Shown in pieces: positions 1 through 9,141 of a stretch of 63,209 bases of DNA (positions are counted from its first letter, which is position 1; every line of letters starts with the position of its first letter). This DNA comes from Paenibacillus eucommiae (GTDB lineage Bacteria; Bacillota; Bacilli; Paenibacillales; NBRC-103111). Under the pieces are notes generated by a model, which was given only the letters and a program-made list of their open reading frames with translations, was not told where the DNA came from and searched no databases. Location of the stretch: NCBI RefSeq assembly GCF_017874215.1, contig NZ_JAGGLB010000045.1, positions 1 through 63,209 on the forward strand, read 5' to 3'. A program made the position numbers and the translations under genes.

Positions 1-89
1 TGTTCCCGAAGGAACAAATCCGCTCGACTTGCATGTATTAGGCACGCCGCCAGCGTTCGTCCTGAGCCAGGATCAAACTCTCCAATAAA
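1..89 (-). rRNA. rrs: 16S rRNA, 5' end only (partial)
   Basis: The reverse complement contains the universal 16S 5' region (AGAGTTTGATCCTGGCTCAG), then the conserved GACGAACGCTGGCGG and CTAATACATGCAAGTCGA blocks. The gene is read leftward and leaves the window at base 1. The mature 5' end is placed near 89 by analogy with Bacillus 16S (TTTAT-GGAGAG start). It corresponds in position to the rrn operon that follows lysS in Bacillus. Confidence 0.97.
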
Positions 90-261
90 GTTGCGTATGC
101 TGCCGAGGCAACACACGACTTTTTATTCTCAAGCTTAACAGCTCAAAATTCGAAACTGACGAGATTTACATCTCATTTTAAAACTTTTGTGATCACTTGT
201 GCGCTTCATTTCCGTTGGGATCTGAGGCCTCATCAGGCGATCTCTTCTTCACTCGTTGTTC

Positions 262-276
262 AGTTTTCAAAGAGCA
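262..276 (-). promoter_or_regulatory. rrn leader boxA antitermination site
   Basis: On the minus strand the leader reads TGCTCTTTGAAAACT, which is the form of boxA found in Bacillus rRNA leaders and bound by NusB/NusE during rRNA antitermination. It lies between the promoter pair and the 16S 5' end, as expected. Confidence 0.75.
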
Positions 277-330
277 ATTTCTCTAGCAGTCTCACTTCTT
301 GTCCAACTCTCTCTCGAAAGCCGGAAGACT

Positions 331-359
331 AATATACCATATTCATTTCTCTTTTGCAA
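331..359 (-). promoter_or_regulatory. rrn promoter P2 (sigma-A)
   Basis: Minus strand TTGCAA (354-359), 17-nt spacer, TATATT (331-336), with a TGG just before the -10. This is the promoter nearer the 16S gene; tandem rrn promoters are usual in Bacillales. Confidence 0.75.
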
Positions 360-437
360 CTAAAATGTTTTGACCGGAAAAACTAACCGATTTTTCATTT
401 TTGTTACTGTCGGGCTTGTTTTAGCGGCGACTTTTTT

Positions 438-467
438 AATATAACACAGGTACTAAATAAAATGCAA
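438..467 (-). promoter_or_regulatory. rrn promoter P1 (sigma-A)
   Basis: Minus strand TTGCAT (462-467), 18-nt spacer, TATATT (438-443). It lies about 107 bp upstream of P2, giving a tandem pair before the rRNA leader. Confidence 0.65.
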
Positions 468-480
468 GCTTTTATTTTAA

Positions 481-654
481 AATTTCTAATCCTTTTTCCT
501 TTATAACGAGTTCACTCTCGCAGCAGCGCCCCCTTGCTGCAACGAAGTACATATCGCTACAGCTGCGGAGCCCAAACTACAAGCCGCCATCCCAACTCAA
601 ACATGCAGCTCACAGAGGTTCATAGCATGTCTGAATAGGGATAACTAGCTGATA
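481..654. other. intergenic, lysS end to rrn promoters
   Basis: No gene, RNA or clear terminator was seen here. A rho-independent terminator for lysS was looked for and not found, so transcription of lysS may run on into the rrn leader. Confidence 0.4.
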
Positions 655-2151
655 TTATTCGCCTTGTCGTTCACGCATTAACGGGAATAATAAAACATCC
701 CGAATCGACGGTGCATTAGTAAGCAGCATAACCAACCGGTCAATACCAATACCCAGCCCCCCTGTAGGCGGCATTCCATATTCAAGCGCTCTGATGAAAT
801 CTTCGTCCATCTCGTGTGCTTCATCATTCCCATGCTCACGCTCAACAATTTGTGCCTCAAAACGCTCCCTCTGATCAATAGGGTCATTCAGCTCGGTAAA
901 GGCATTTGCATGCTCACGAGCCACTATAAACAGCTCAAACCGATCCGTAAATCTGGGATCCAGCGGATTTTTCTTGGCAAGTGGTGAAATCTCCAGTGGA
1001 TGCCCATAAATAAAGGTTGGCTGAATCAGCGTTTCCTCAACAAAGGTCTCAAAAAATTGGTTAACAATGTGGCCAAAGGTCATATGAGGCTCTACAGGAA
1101 CCCTATGTTCCTTGGCCAGGCGGTGCGCTTCCTCATCCGTCATCTGAACGCTGAAATCTACACCTTTCACTTCCCTGATTGATTCGACCATCGAGACACG
1201 GCGCCATCCCGGAGCAAGATTAACCTCATGCTCTTGGTAAGCAATAGTCGTTGTACCCAGCACCTCTTGTGCAATATGAGCAACCAGTTGTTCAGTGAGC
1301 TCCATAATATCTTTGTAGTCTGCATACGCCTCATAAAGCTCAATCATGGTGAATTCGGGATTGTGCCGGGTTGAAATACCTTCATTCCTGTATACCCGTC
1401 CAATTTCGTATACCTTCTCAAGTCCTCCAACGATCAGGCGCTTCAAATGAAGCTCGATAGCTATGCGCATGTAGAGCTGCATATCGAGCGCATTATGATG
1501 AGTAATGAAAGGACGTGCAGATGCTCCACCCGCAATCGAGTGCAGTGTAGGCGTCTCTACTTCTAAGTAACCACGCGAATCCAGGTAGCGGCGCATCGAT
1601 TGGATGATCTTAGAACGCAGAATAAAAGTTTCTTGCACATCCTTATTAATAATTAAATCAACATACCTCTGGCGATAACGAAGCTCAACATCCTTAAGAC
1701 CATGAAATTTCTCAGGAAGAGGGAGCAGCGATTTCGTGAGAACCTCAAGAGAATCGACCTTAATCGAGGTTTCACCTGTTTTCGTCAGGAAAACAACCCC
1801 TTTTATGCCAATCATATCTCCTAAATCAAGAATTTTAAAAGCCTTGTACAGATTTTCTCCGACCGCATCTTCCCTGACATAAATTTGAATCTTTCCAGAA
1901 AGGTCCTGAAGATGGGCAAAACCAGCCTTCCCCATTCCTCTTTTCTGCATAATTCTTCCAGCAATGCTTACACGCGGCTCCGCTGCATCCAACTCTTCCT
2001 GACTTTGTCCCTGATAAGTATCCAGAATCTCTTTCGCCGAATGAGTTCTTTCATATTTCCCGCCAAAAGGGTCGATCCCGAGTGAGCGGAGCTCGTCCAG
2101 CTTATTCCTGCGGATAACGAGCAATTCGTTCAATTCCTGATCTTGACTCAT
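655..2151 (-). CDS. lysS: lysyl-tRNA synthetase, class II
   Basis: Charges tRNA-Lys with lysine in the cytoplasm. The 498-residue protein has an N-terminal OB-fold anticodon-binding domain (about 55-145) and a class II catalytic core with motif 2 (RVYRNEGISTRHNPEFT) and motif 3 (GGLGIGIDRL). The length is normal for the family. A longer reading from a TTG at 2169 is possible, but the AGGAG lies inside that extension, 9 nt before ATG 2151, so 2151 is the start. It follows greA after a terminator, and the rrn operon lies downstream, as in Bacillus. Confidence 0.97.
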   Translation of the reverse strand: MSQDQELNELLVIRRNKLDELRSLGIDPFGGKYERTHSAKEILDTYQGQSQEELDAAEPRVSIAGRIMQKRGMGKAGFAHLQDLSGKIQIYVREDAVGENLYKAFKILDLGDMIGIKGVVFLTKTGETSIKVDSLEVLTKSLLPLPEKFHGLKDVELRYRQRYVDLIINKDVQETFILRSKIIQSMRRYLDSRGYLEVETPTLHSIAGGASARPFITHHNALDMQLYMRIAIELHLKRLIVGGLEKVYEIGRVYRNEGISTRHNPEFTMIELYEAYADYKDIMELTEQLVAHIAQEVLGTTTIAYQEHEVNLAPGWRRVSMVESIREVKGVDFSVQMTDEEAHRLAKEHRVPVEPHMTFGHIVNQFFETFVEETLIQPTFIYGHPLEISPLAKKNPLDPRFTDRFELFIVAREHANAFTELNDPIDQRERFEAQIVEREHGNDEAHEMDEDFIRALEYGMPPTGGLGIGIDRLVMLLTNAPSIRDVLLFPLMRERQGE

Positions 2152-2229
2152 GCTTTCATCTCCTAACAAAGTTTGTTTCAGACTGCACAGCTGTATAAAG
2201 AGACAAGTAATTTTGAAGACCTATGTTAT

Positions 2230-2252
2230 AAAAAAAGCTTCCCGAAGGAAGC
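2230..2252 (-). terminator. terminator after greA
   Basis: Minus strand hairpin GCTTCC-TTCG-GGAAGC followed by seven T. It has a stable UUCG tetraloop. It lies between greA and lysS, so lysS depends on readthrough or on its own unseen promoter. Confidence 0.85.
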
Positions 2253-2276
2253 TTTCCCAATATAAGCGGCTGCACT

Positions 2277-2753
2277 TTACTTCTTAATATCTATAATCTG
2301 ATATTGGATAATGCCCGCGGGCACGGTAACGTCTACGTTAACGCCCTTTTGCTTGCCAAGAATGGCTCTGCCTACAGGGCTTTCATTGGAAATTTTATTT
2401 TGAAAAGGGTCCGATTCAGCTGTACCTACAATATTGTACTCAACTAACTCGCCAAACTCCAAATCCTTCAAAGTAACAATAGAGCCTACACTTACAGTAT
2501 CTGTATTCACATCGTCGTTGTTAATGATACGCGCGTTACGAAGCATCTTCTCAAGTGTCATAATGCGGCCTTCGATAAATGCTTGTTCGTTTTTGGCATC
2601 TTCGTACTCGGAATTTTCGCTAATATCTCCGTATCCGATAGCAACCTTGATTCTTTCCGCAACTTCACGCCGCTTTACAGATTTCAGATGCTCAAGCTCA
2701 TCCTCCAGCTTTCTCAAACCTTGCTGCGTCAGAATGACTTCCTTTTCGCTCAT
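2277..2753 (-). CDS. greA: transcript cleavage factor GreA
   Basis: Rescues backtracked RNA polymerase by stimulating cleavage of the nascent RNA 3' end. The 158-residue protein has the N-terminal antiparallel coiled coil (about 1-75) with the acidic tip motif DISENSEYEDAKNEQ, and a C-terminal FKBP-like domain (about 80-155) containing VGSIVTL and SPVGRAILGK. The length is normal. A consensus promoter lies about 150 bp upstream and a strong terminator follows. It sits between dusB and lysS, where B. subtilis has no greA. Confidence 0.95.
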   Translation of the reverse strand: MSEKEVILTQQGLRKLEDELEHLKSVKRREVAERIKVAIGYGDISENSEYEDAKNEQAFIEGRIMTLEKMLRNARIINNDDVNTDTVSVGSIVTLKDLEFGELVEYNIVGTAESDPFQNKISNESPVGRAILGKQKGVNVDVTVPAGIIQYQIIDIKK

Positions 2754-2898
2754 TCCCTGCTATCTCCCGTCGTGTGAAAAATTTTCATATCGTTGAATCA
2801 ATACTCACTAGTTCTGTCCGATTCCAAGACGTGCTGATTCAAAGCAGTATGAATTCACTATTACTTACTATATTACCCTCGCAGCTTAATATTGACTG

Positions 2899-2927
2899 AT
2901 TATATGGCAACGATATGGAAATGTCAA
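2899..2927 (-). promoter_or_regulatory. greA promoter (sigma-A, consensus)
   Basis: Minus strand TTGACA (2922-2927), 17-nt spacer, TATAAT (2899-2904), a full consensus match. It predicts a leader of about 140 nt before greA; no riboswitch was recognised in that leader. Confidence 0.85.
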
Positions 2928-2961
2928 TCTGCACAAGCCTTTTACCAAGCCCTTTTTGCAA

Positions 2962-3978
2962 TTAATGAACAACAACCGATTCCTCACCATCAGGAACTAA
3001 AGATTGCTCTTCCATTTGCACCACATATTGAGTCAAAATTGAAACCATTTCTTCCCGTTTCGTGGATTCCATGATAACATCCTTGATTCTGGCAGCCCCT
3101 TGCATGCCTTTCAGATACCAAGACAAATGCTTGCGCATTTCTCTTACAGCAACATGCTCTCCCTTAAGATCAATAAGACGGTCCATATGCAAAATGGCAA
3201 TACGGATCTTCTCTGAGGCCGAAGGCTCAGGCATAAGCTCACCGTGCTCCAGATATTGAACCGTGCGGTAAAGCATCCAAGGATTGCCTAAAGCACCACG
3301 GCCTATCATCACACCGTCCACACCTGTCAGGTCCAGCATCCGCTTGGCATCTTCAGGAGTCAATATATCACCGTTCCCGATAACGGGAATCGAGACAGCT
3401 TGCTTCACATCACGGATTATATCCCAATCCGCCTTACCCGTATACAATTGCTCACGAGTACGGCCATGCACACTGACTGCACTTCCGCCGCCTCTTTCCA
3501 CCGCCTTGGCATTCTCAACAGCATATACATGCTCCGAATCCCAACCAATTCTCATCTTAACCGTAACCGGTTTATTCACAGCCGCTACAACTGCCGCTAT
3601 CATCCCTTCGATCTTATCGGGGCGAAGCAGCCAGCGTGCTCCCGCATCACATTTGGTGATTTTGGGAACTGGGCAGCCCATATTGATGTCGATAATATCA
3701 GCATTCGTGTAACGGTCCACCACTTTAGCCGCTTCCACGAGCGTATCTGTGTCGCCGCCAAAGATTTGCAAACTTAACGGCTTCTCACGGTCATCCACAT
3801 AAAGCATCTCCATACTGCGTGTATTACCATGAACGATCGCTTTATCACTCACCATTTCAGCGCATACAAGTCCTGTTCCAAACTCCTTGGCTATAAGCCT
3901 GAAGGCCGGATTGCATACTCCAGCCATCGGGGCAAGAACTACTTTGTTAGGCGCCTCTACATTTCCTATTTTCAACAC
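2962..3978 (-). CDS. dusB: tRNA-dihydrouridine synthase DusB
   Basis: FMN- and NADPH-dependent reduction of uridine to dihydrouridine in tRNA. The 338-residue TIM-barrel protein begins with the FMN-binding LAPMAGVCNPAFR segment and carries the active-site cysteine in DINMGCP (Cys102), followed by VPKITKCDAGA and the phosphate-binding GVMIGRGALGNP. The start is GTG with AAGGAGAG 8 nt upstream; an adjacent TTG is an alternative. It is the last gene of the folate operon, just after the small HTH gene, as in B. subtilis (yacF). Confidence 0.95.
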   Translation of the reverse strand: MLKIGNVEAPNKVVLAPMAGVCNPAFRLIAKEFGTGLVCAEMVSDKAIVHGNTRSMEMLYVDDREKPLSLQIFGGDTDTLVEAAKVVDRYTNADIIDINMGCPVPKITKCDAGARWLLRPDKIEGMIAAVVAAVNKPVTVKMRIGWDSEHVYAVENAKAVERGGGSAVSVHGRTREQLYTGKADWDIIRDVKQAVSIPVIGNGDILTPEDAKRMLDLTGVDGVMIGRGALGNPWMLYRTVQYLEHGELMPEPSASEKIRIAILHMDRLIDLKGEHVAVREMRKHLSWYLKGMQGAARIKDVIMESTKREEMVSILTQYVVQMEEQSLVPDGEESVVVH

Positions 3979-3994
3979 TGGGCATTCTCTCCTT

Positions 3995-4207
3995 TCATTG
4001 AGCCTTGACTGCTAACAATTCTTCCGGTTGGATGCCTAGTACATTCGAAATCTGATTAATAATTTTACTGTCCGGCGTGCGCGTTCCCCGCTCCAGAGAG
4101 CCAAGAACTGCTATCGATATGCCAAGCAAATCAGCAAGCTCATTTTGTGTATGTCCCTTTAATTTGCGGAATGCCCGAATGCGATGCGCTACGGTGCTTT
4201 TTTCCAT
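3995..4207 (-). CDS. small XRE-type HTH protein (YazB-like)
   Basis: A 70-residue protein that is almost entirely one Cro/CI-type helix-turn-helix (RAFRKLKGHTQNELADLLGI, then SLERGTRTPD), so a DNA-binding regulator is likely. Its target is unknown. The start overlaps the end of folK by 19 nt, with AAAGGAGGG upstream, so it is cotranslated with the folate genes. The same small gene sits between folK and dusB in B. subtilis (yazB), which suggests a conserved but uncharacterised role. Confidence 0.88.
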   Translation of the reverse strand: MEKSTVAHRIRAFRKLKGHTQNELADLLGISIAVLGSLERGTRTPDSKIINQISNVLGIQPEELLAVKAQ

Positions 4208-4698
4208 AGGGTGACACCCTCCTTTCCTTCCACCTGCTCCAGCTGCTGCGAGATGGAAGCCATCGTAAGACCTTGCATACGTAAGACTTCAGCTAACGGA
4301 ACCAGCACAAATGCCCTCTCGGACATTCGCGGATGTGGAATCATCAGGTCTGCACTAGCTATATGCTCATTGCCAAAAAACAACATATCCAGATCTATAG
4401 TTCTGGGTCCAAACCGCACATCACGGATCCTGCCCAAGCGGCTCTCAATCGCAAGCATGGTCTTAAGCAATTGATCAGCCGGGAGGCTGGTAGCAACCGC
4501 AATCACCATGTTCAGAAACGGGGCCTGCTCCAGGTACCCGACAGGCTCGGTCTCATATATACTGGAACACATCTTCACCTTGATATTGGCATCATCGTTT
4601 AATGCAGCTATAGCCTGCAGCAAATAACTTTCACGGTTTTCTATATTGGAACCTAGCGCTATATAAGCTAGTGTATCTTGATGCTGCTGTGCATTCAT
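4189..4698 (-). CDS. folK: HPPK, 6-hydroxymethyl-dihydropterin pyrophosphokinase
   Basis: Transfers pyrophosphate from ATP to 6-hydroxymethyl-7,8-dihydropterin in folate synthesis. The 169-residue protein has ALGSNIENR near the N terminus and the HPPK signature RFGPRTIDLD (95-104). The start codon immediately follows the folB stop and has only a weak ribosome site, so it is probably translationally coupled to folB. Confidence 0.96.
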   Translation of the reverse strand: MNAQQHQDTLAYIALGSNIENRESYLLQAIAALNDDANIKVKMCSSIYETEPVGYLEQAPFLNMVIAVATSLPADQLLKTMLAIESRLGRIRDVRFGPRTIDLDMLFFGNEHIASADLMIPHPRMSERAFVLVPLAEVLRMQGLTMASISQQLEQVEGKEGVTLWKKAP

Positions 4699-5064
4699 TC
4701 ACATTGCCCGCTTTCGATGAATCTCAATAGTCACCCCGTCAAAATGAACGTTGAACGGCGGATGGGGTTTAATAACGCGAACTGTTACTTCGCTGATACT
4801 AGTATAAGTAAGTAAAAGCTCAGATGCAATATTCTCCGCTAAAGCCTCAAGTAATTTATAAGTTCGCCCTTCGACGATTTTTTGTATTAAAAAGAAGGCT
4901 TCGGCGTAATTGATAGTATCCTCCAGCTCATCCGAACGACCTGGCTTGTCCAGGGGAAGGAAGAGCTCTGCATCTACATAAAACCGCTGCCCAAGCTTGT
5001 TTTCCTCAGGAAAAACACCGTGATTTCCAAAAAACTGCATACGGGTGAGCACTATTTTATCCAT
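4699..5064 (-). CDS. folB: dihydroneopterin aldolase
   Basis: Converts 7,8-dihydroneopterin to 6-hydroxymethyl-dihydropterin and glycolaldehyde. The 121-residue T-fold protein has the typical start LTRMQFFGNHGVFPEE and the YKLLEALAENIA and KPHPP motifs. The length is standard for this octameric enzyme. AAGGGG precedes the ATG. It lies between folP and folK in the operon. Confidence 0.95.
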   Translation of the reverse strand: MDKIVLTRMQFFGNHGVFPEENKLGQRFYVDAELFLPLDKPGRSDELEDTINYAEAFFLIQKIVEGRTYKLLEALAENIASELLLTYTSISEVTVRVIKPHPPFNVHFDGVTIEIHRKRAM

Positions 5065-5084
5065 AACAGCTAAACCCCTTTATT

Positions 5085-5915
5085 TTATCCTTGAAAATTT
5101 GATCTTACGATAGCATCCGTCATCACAGCCACCCGCTTCATTGCTTTCACATCGTGCACGCGCATAATGTCGCAGCCTTGGGCAATCCCTAGAGCCACTG
5201 TCGCAGCAGTTCCTTCCAAGACATCATCAGCAGGTAGCTGCAGTGTCTTCTGTATCATGCTTTTACGCGAAGTACCCAGCAGAACGGGATAGCCAAGCTT
5301 AACAAGCGTATCCAAATGATTCATCAGCCATACATTATGCTCCAGCGTTTTGGCGAATCCAATGCCTGGATCAAGAATAATATTATCTTGTCGCACACCT
5401 GACCGAATGGCCAGCGTAACGCTTTCCTGCAAATCGGCAATGACATCCTCAAGAAAACTTCCATACTGCATATCCAAACGATTGTGCATCAATATAAGAG
5501 GACAATCCCACTCCACAGCTGCTTGCAGCAAAGCAGACTCCGCCTTGCCGCCCCATATATCATTTAGAATATGAGCCCCTGCTTCCAGTGCCTGTCTTGC
5601 CACCTCACCTTTGTAAGTGTCCACGGATATCGGAACATTCACTTCCCGGCTAACAGCCTGAATCACAGGAATAACCCGCTGCAGTTCTTCTTCGAGGGTA
5701 ACCTTGGCCGCCCCCGGCCGCGTGGACTCTCCCCCGATATCGATAATATCTGCGCCTTCCTCGACCATTTGCTTCGCTCTATACACAGCGGCAGCAGGAT
5801 CCACGTAGTCTCCTCCATCGGAAAAGGAGTCAGGCGTTACATTCAAGATACCCATAATCAAAGTTCGCTTGCCCAGCTCAAGCTCATAACCTCTGCATGC
5901 TAATTTGCGCTTCAT
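5085..5915 (-). CDS. folP: dihydropteroate synthase
   Basis: Joins p-aminobenzoate to dihydropterin pyrophosphate; the target of sulfonamides. The 276-residue TIM barrel shows both pterin/phosphate signatures, NVTPDSFSDGG (25-35) and DIGGESTRPG (59-68), plus DPGIGFAKT and GTSRKS. Its start overlaps the pabC stop by 4 nt (ATGA), so the PABA and pterin branches are translationally linked. Confidence 0.96.
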   Translation of the reverse strand: MKRKLACRGYELELGKRTLIMGILNVTPDSFSDGGDYVDPAAAVYRAKQMVEEGADIIDIGGESTRPGAAKVTLEEELQRVIPVIQAVSREVNVPISVDTYKGEVARQALEAGAHILNDIWGGKAESALLQAAVEWDCPLILMHNRLDMQYGSFLEDVIADLQESVTLAIRSGVRQDNIILDPGIGFAKTLEHNVWLMNHLDTLVKLGYPVLLGTSRKSMIQKTLQLPADDVLEGTAATVALGIAQGCDIMRVHDVKAMKRVAVMTDAIVRSNFQG

Positions 5916-6790
5916 AATCCACTTCCAGTGCTATTTTGATAAAGCTGCATCAATTTGCGTGTACATTCACCAGGAACTCCGTCTCCAACTTGAATGCTCT
6001 CCCCGTCCGGTGTGAAAAGCTTAACTACAGGCACGATCTCCTGAATGGAATTCACGAAAAAAATCTCATCAGCAGCCAGCAAATCTTCCCAAGTGAATAA
6101 GCCCTGTTTACTGTGAAAATCACTCTGTTCAGCCAGCTTTAAAAGAAAAGCTCTAGTAATGCCAGGCAAAATCCCTGTGTCCAAGGAAGGTGTGCAGCAG
6201 CTGTTATTCTTAATGAAAAATAAATTGCTGACAATACCCTCGGCAATAAAGCCTTGTTCTGTCAGCATCAAACCTTCAGCCCCTGCAGCCCAGCCGTAAC
6301 TTTGGAGTTCCCTTTTGGCCAATATATTATTCATGTAGTGGAAGGATTTAAGGCGATAAGGTCCTTCAGGAGTGTTCCTCCTAAGCTTGAGCAGCTGCAG
6401 CGGTTTACCTTTAAGATAGGCAGACTCGTCTCTTTTAGGCAGTGCTTTGACATACACAATCTCTGTAGGATTCTTGTAGCTCGTGGCAGGAAGCCCTAGC
6501 AAGTCTACACCAGCCGAAACACTAAACCGAAAGTATGCGTCTTCCAAATGATTTTCTTGGAGTAGACGCGTGGCAAGCTGCCTTACATACGGTTCACTCG
6601 TCTGAAATTCAATACCCAATTCCTCGCAGCCTTCCGCAAGGCGGGCGAGATGCTCTGAAAGTAAAAAGGGCTCTCCTCCATACGTACGGAACGTTTCGAA
6701 TAAGCCCAAGCCATACAAAAAACCATGATCATAAACAGATACGACGGCTTCCTGTTCCTCATATATGCTGCCATTGACGCTAATTTTCAT
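5912..6790 (-). CDS. pabC: aminodeoxychorismate lyase (PabC)
   Basis: PLP enzyme releasing pyruvate from 4-amino-4-deoxychorismate to give p-aminobenzoate. The 292-residue fold-type IV protein has YDHGFLYGLGLFET near the N terminus and the likely PLP lysine Lys148 in RLKSFHYMNNILA. Branched-chain aminotransferases share the fold, but the operon context (pabB-pabA-pabC-folP) decides the call. AAGGAG precedes the ATG. Confidence 0.92.
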   Translation of the reverse strand: MKISVNGSIYEEQEAVVSVYDHGFLYGLGLFETFRTYGGEPFLLSEHLARLAEGCEELGIEFQTSEPYVRQLATRLLQENHLEDAYFRFSVSAGVDLLGLPATSYKNPTEIVYVKALPKRDESAYLKGKPLQLLKLRRNTPEGPYRLKSFHYMNNILAKRELQSYGWAAGAEGLMLTEQGFIAEGIVSNLFFIKNNSCCTPSLDTGILPGITRAFLLKLAEQSDFHSKQGLFTWEDLLAADEIFFVNSIQEIVPVVKLFTPDGESIQVGDGVPGECTRKLMQLYQNSTGSGL

Positions 6791-6793
6791 AGC

Positions 6794-7375
6794 CTAGGCT
6801 CCTTGAAACACCTGCCGCGCGATAAAATTGCGGAGCATTTGGTGCCCATGATCGGTAATAATCGATTCTGGATGGAACTGTACACCTTCTATGAGATATT
6901 CTTTATGACGAAGTCCCATGATCTCGCCTTCTGCGGTACGGGCGCTGACTTCCAAGCATTCCGGAAGGGTCTCCGCCTTCACAATCAGGGAATGATAACG
7001 CGTAGCCGTAAAAGGAGAAGGCAGTCCTTCGAATAAAGTTTTGCCATCATGATAAATAGGGGATGTTTTCCCGTGCATAAGCCGTTCTGCTTTGATCACA
7101 TCACCGCCAAATGCTTGCCCTATAGCCTGATGACCCAAGCAAACGCCCAGAATGGGGATGCGCCCCTTGAAATGCTCGATCAGCGCAAGGCTGATGCCGG
7201 CTTCATTAGGTGTACAAGGGCCTGGCGAAATAAGTATATGATCAGGCTTCATATCTTCAATCCCGACCAGATCGATTTCATCGTTGCGGCGAACCTCTAC
7301 CTGCTGCCCGATTTCTCCTAAATATTGCACCAAATTGTAGGTAAACGAATCATAATTATCGACAACCAGAATCAT
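6794..7375 (-). CDS. pabA: glutamine amidotransferase, PABA (and probably anthranilate) synthase
   Basis: Supplies ammonia from glutamine to PabB. The 193-residue class I amidotransferase carries the catalytic Cys79 in GVCLGHQAIG and the His168/Glu170 pair in QFHPES, with DNYDSFTYNLVQYL at the N terminus. In B. subtilis the same gene also serves TrpE; whether it does so here cannot be seen because no trp genes are in the window. Confidence 0.94.
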   Translation of the reverse strand: MILVVDNYDSFTYNLVQYLGEIGQQVEVRRNDEIDLVGIEDMKPDHILISPGPCTPNEAGISLALIEHFKGRIPILGVCLGHQAIGQAFGGDVIKAERLMHGKTSPIYHDGKTLFEGLPSPFTATRYHSLIVKAETLPECLEVSARTAEGEIMGLRHKEYLIEGVQFHPESIITDHGHQMLRNFIARQVFQGA

Positions 7376-7409
7376 TTCAATGCTCCCCTTTCGTTTGCTG
7401 CATCAAGCC

Positions 7410-8972
7410 CTATGCTCGGCTCATGCTGCGCTCACTATGTTCTATTGCTTTCCACATCGCCTTTGCTTTGTTCAAAGACTCCGTGTATTCCTTATCAGGC
7501 ACCGAATCGATGACAATGCCGGCTCCAGCTTGAATATAACCCACTCCCTGAGCAGCTACCAAGGTACGTATAATAATATTAAATTCCATATTGCCATTAT
7601 AGTCAATCCAGCCCATGGAGCCCGTATACGGGCCGCGTCTGACTGGCTCAAGCTCTTCAATGATTTCCATCGTTCTTATTTTCGGAGCTCCAGTTATCGT
7701 TCCTCCAGGGAAGGCTGCGGCTATCACATCATAGGCATCCTTGTCTTCTCCCAGCTCTCCGACGACCTCTGATACGATATGCATCACATGAGAGTAATAC
7801 TCGATAACCATGAAGTCCTTAACTTTAACGGTTCCATATTTAGCTATGCGGCCAAGATCGTTGCGTTCCAGGTCCACCAGCATAACATGCTCAGCGCGCT
7901 CTTTCTCGTTATCAATCAGCTCTCCGGCTAGCTGCCTGTCTTCCTGCTCATTCTGCCCCCTTGGCCTTGTACCGGCAAGCGGCCGGGTTCTGAGTATACG
8001 ATCCTCCAGTTGGACAAGCAGCTCCGGGGAGCCCGATACTAGAGAAAAGTCAGAGAAGCGCAGCAATCCCATGTAGGGAGACGGATTTACAGACCTTAAG
8101 GACTCATATATTTCCTCAGGTGAAGTTTCCAGCTTCCGACTTTGCCTCACCGAAAGATTAACCTGAAAAACGTCGCCTTCGCTTATATAGGATTGAATCT
8201 GTTCTACGGCGCGGATGAAATCCTCTTTCTTGAACGCAGCGCCAATTCCCTTTATAGCTTCAACGTCAATGTTCAACTGATCCCTGGATATAGGATGCGC
8301 AGTTTGAGACAGGGGACCAGCCTTATAGACATTCTGTGTGCCGGAACAAATATACTGCCAAGTTTGAAGCATTGCCTGCGCTTTTAACTGCGCCTGCTCA
8401 TATTTTTGAAGCAATTCCTGCTCATCTAATGATGCTGTATAAGCCAGCGGCATATGAACTGCCACGTACAGATTCTTCTGTTCATGATCGATAATCCACA
8501 TTTGGTCATACATGCCGAAGCTGTAATCTGGAATGTCCAGGTCGCGATCCGCCACATCGGGAAGCTTCTCAATAGAACGGATGACATCATATCCCCAGAA
8601 GCCCACACAGCCGCCCAGGAATTTAGGCGCCCCTTCTACCTTGGGAGACCGATATGGGAGCATCCAATCTTTCACAACCTGAAGGGCTTTGCCACTGACA
8701 GTTTTGCAGAAGGCTGCGGCATGCATCTCATCCACTTGGGAAATTTCCGCCTCTTCCCCAGTCCCACGGATGGTTGACCTTGGATTTAACCCCAGAAATG
8801 TGTAGCGTCCATCCTTGCCGCTCTCCAGAACGAAGGAATCGGGGGATGCTGATTGCCAGGCAGCTTGCCAGGAATGAACCCGATCCTCCTGCAGCTCAAG
8901 CTTAATGACATAAGGGAGCATTGTGTAAGCTGAAGACCAGCTCCGCCAATGCTCCAAAGTTGTAATGATCAC
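7410..8972 (-). CDS. pabB: aminodeoxychorismate synthase component I (PabB)
   Basis: Aminates chorismate to 4-amino-4-deoxychorismate. The 520-residue chorismate-binding protein has the C-terminal catalytic signature AAFPGGTITGAPKIRTMEII and IQAGAGIVIDSVPDKEY. Length and motifs are shared with TrpE; the pab-fol operon context supports PabB. The start is GTG with AGGGGGAG just upstream, and that ribosome site can pair with CCCC immediately after it in a small hairpin, which may temper translation. Confidence 0.93.
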   Translation of the reverse strand: MIITTLEHWRSWSSAYTMLPYVIKLELQEDRVHSWQAAWQSASPDSFVLESGKDGRYTFLGLNPRSTIRGTGEEAEISQVDEMHAAAFCKTVSGKALQVVKDWMLPYRSPKVEGAPKFLGGCVGFWGYDVIRSIEKLPDVADRDLDIPDYSFGMYDQMWIIDHEQKNLYVAVHMPLAYTASLDEQELLQKYEQAQLKAQAMLQTWQYICSGTQNVYKAGPLSQTAHPISRDQLNIDVEAIKGIGAAFKKEDFIRAVEQIQSYISEGDVFQVNLSVRQSRKLETSPEEIYESLRSVNPSPYMGLLRFSDFSLVSGSPELLVQLEDRILRTRPLAGTRPRGQNEQEDRQLAGELIDNEKERAEHVMLVDLERNDLGRIAKYGTVKVKDFMVIEYYSHVMHIVSEVVGELGEDKDAYDVIAAAFPGGTITGAPKIRTMEIIEELEPVRRGPYTGSMGWIDYNGNMEFNIIIRTLVAAQGVGYIQAGAGIVIDSVPDKEYTESLNKAKAMWKAIEHSERSMSRA

Positions 8973-9022
8973 CGGGGCTCCCCCCTTATATTATTGTTCC
9001 TTAGTATACTCCAACAGCCCCC

Positions 9023-9058
9023 AAATAAAAAGCCCCCAGCTTGAACGCTGAAGGGCTT
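9023..9058 (-). terminator. terminator after cysK
   Basis: Minus strand hairpin GCCCTTCAGC ... GCTGGGGGC followed by TTTTTATTT. It separates cysK from the pab/fol operon. The 12-bp tandem repeat lies between the cysK stop and this hairpin. Confidence 0.8.
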
Positions 9059-9064
9059 CCTCAC

Positions 9065-9135
9065 ATGAAACAAGGTATGCAGCAAAGCATGCAATAAAGC
9101 ATGCAATAAAGCTTGGAACAAAGCATGCAACAAGC
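9065..9135. repeat. 12-bp tandem repeat, about six units
   Basis: Units of 12 bp built on ATGCAATAAAGC: two perfect copies at 9089-9112, flanked by diverged copies at 9065, 9077, 9113 and 9125 (the last one base short). The array lies in the 3' untranslated region between the cysK stop and its terminator. No reading frame of it is open with a plausible gene. Confidence 0.8.
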
Positions 9136-9141
9136 TGATTC

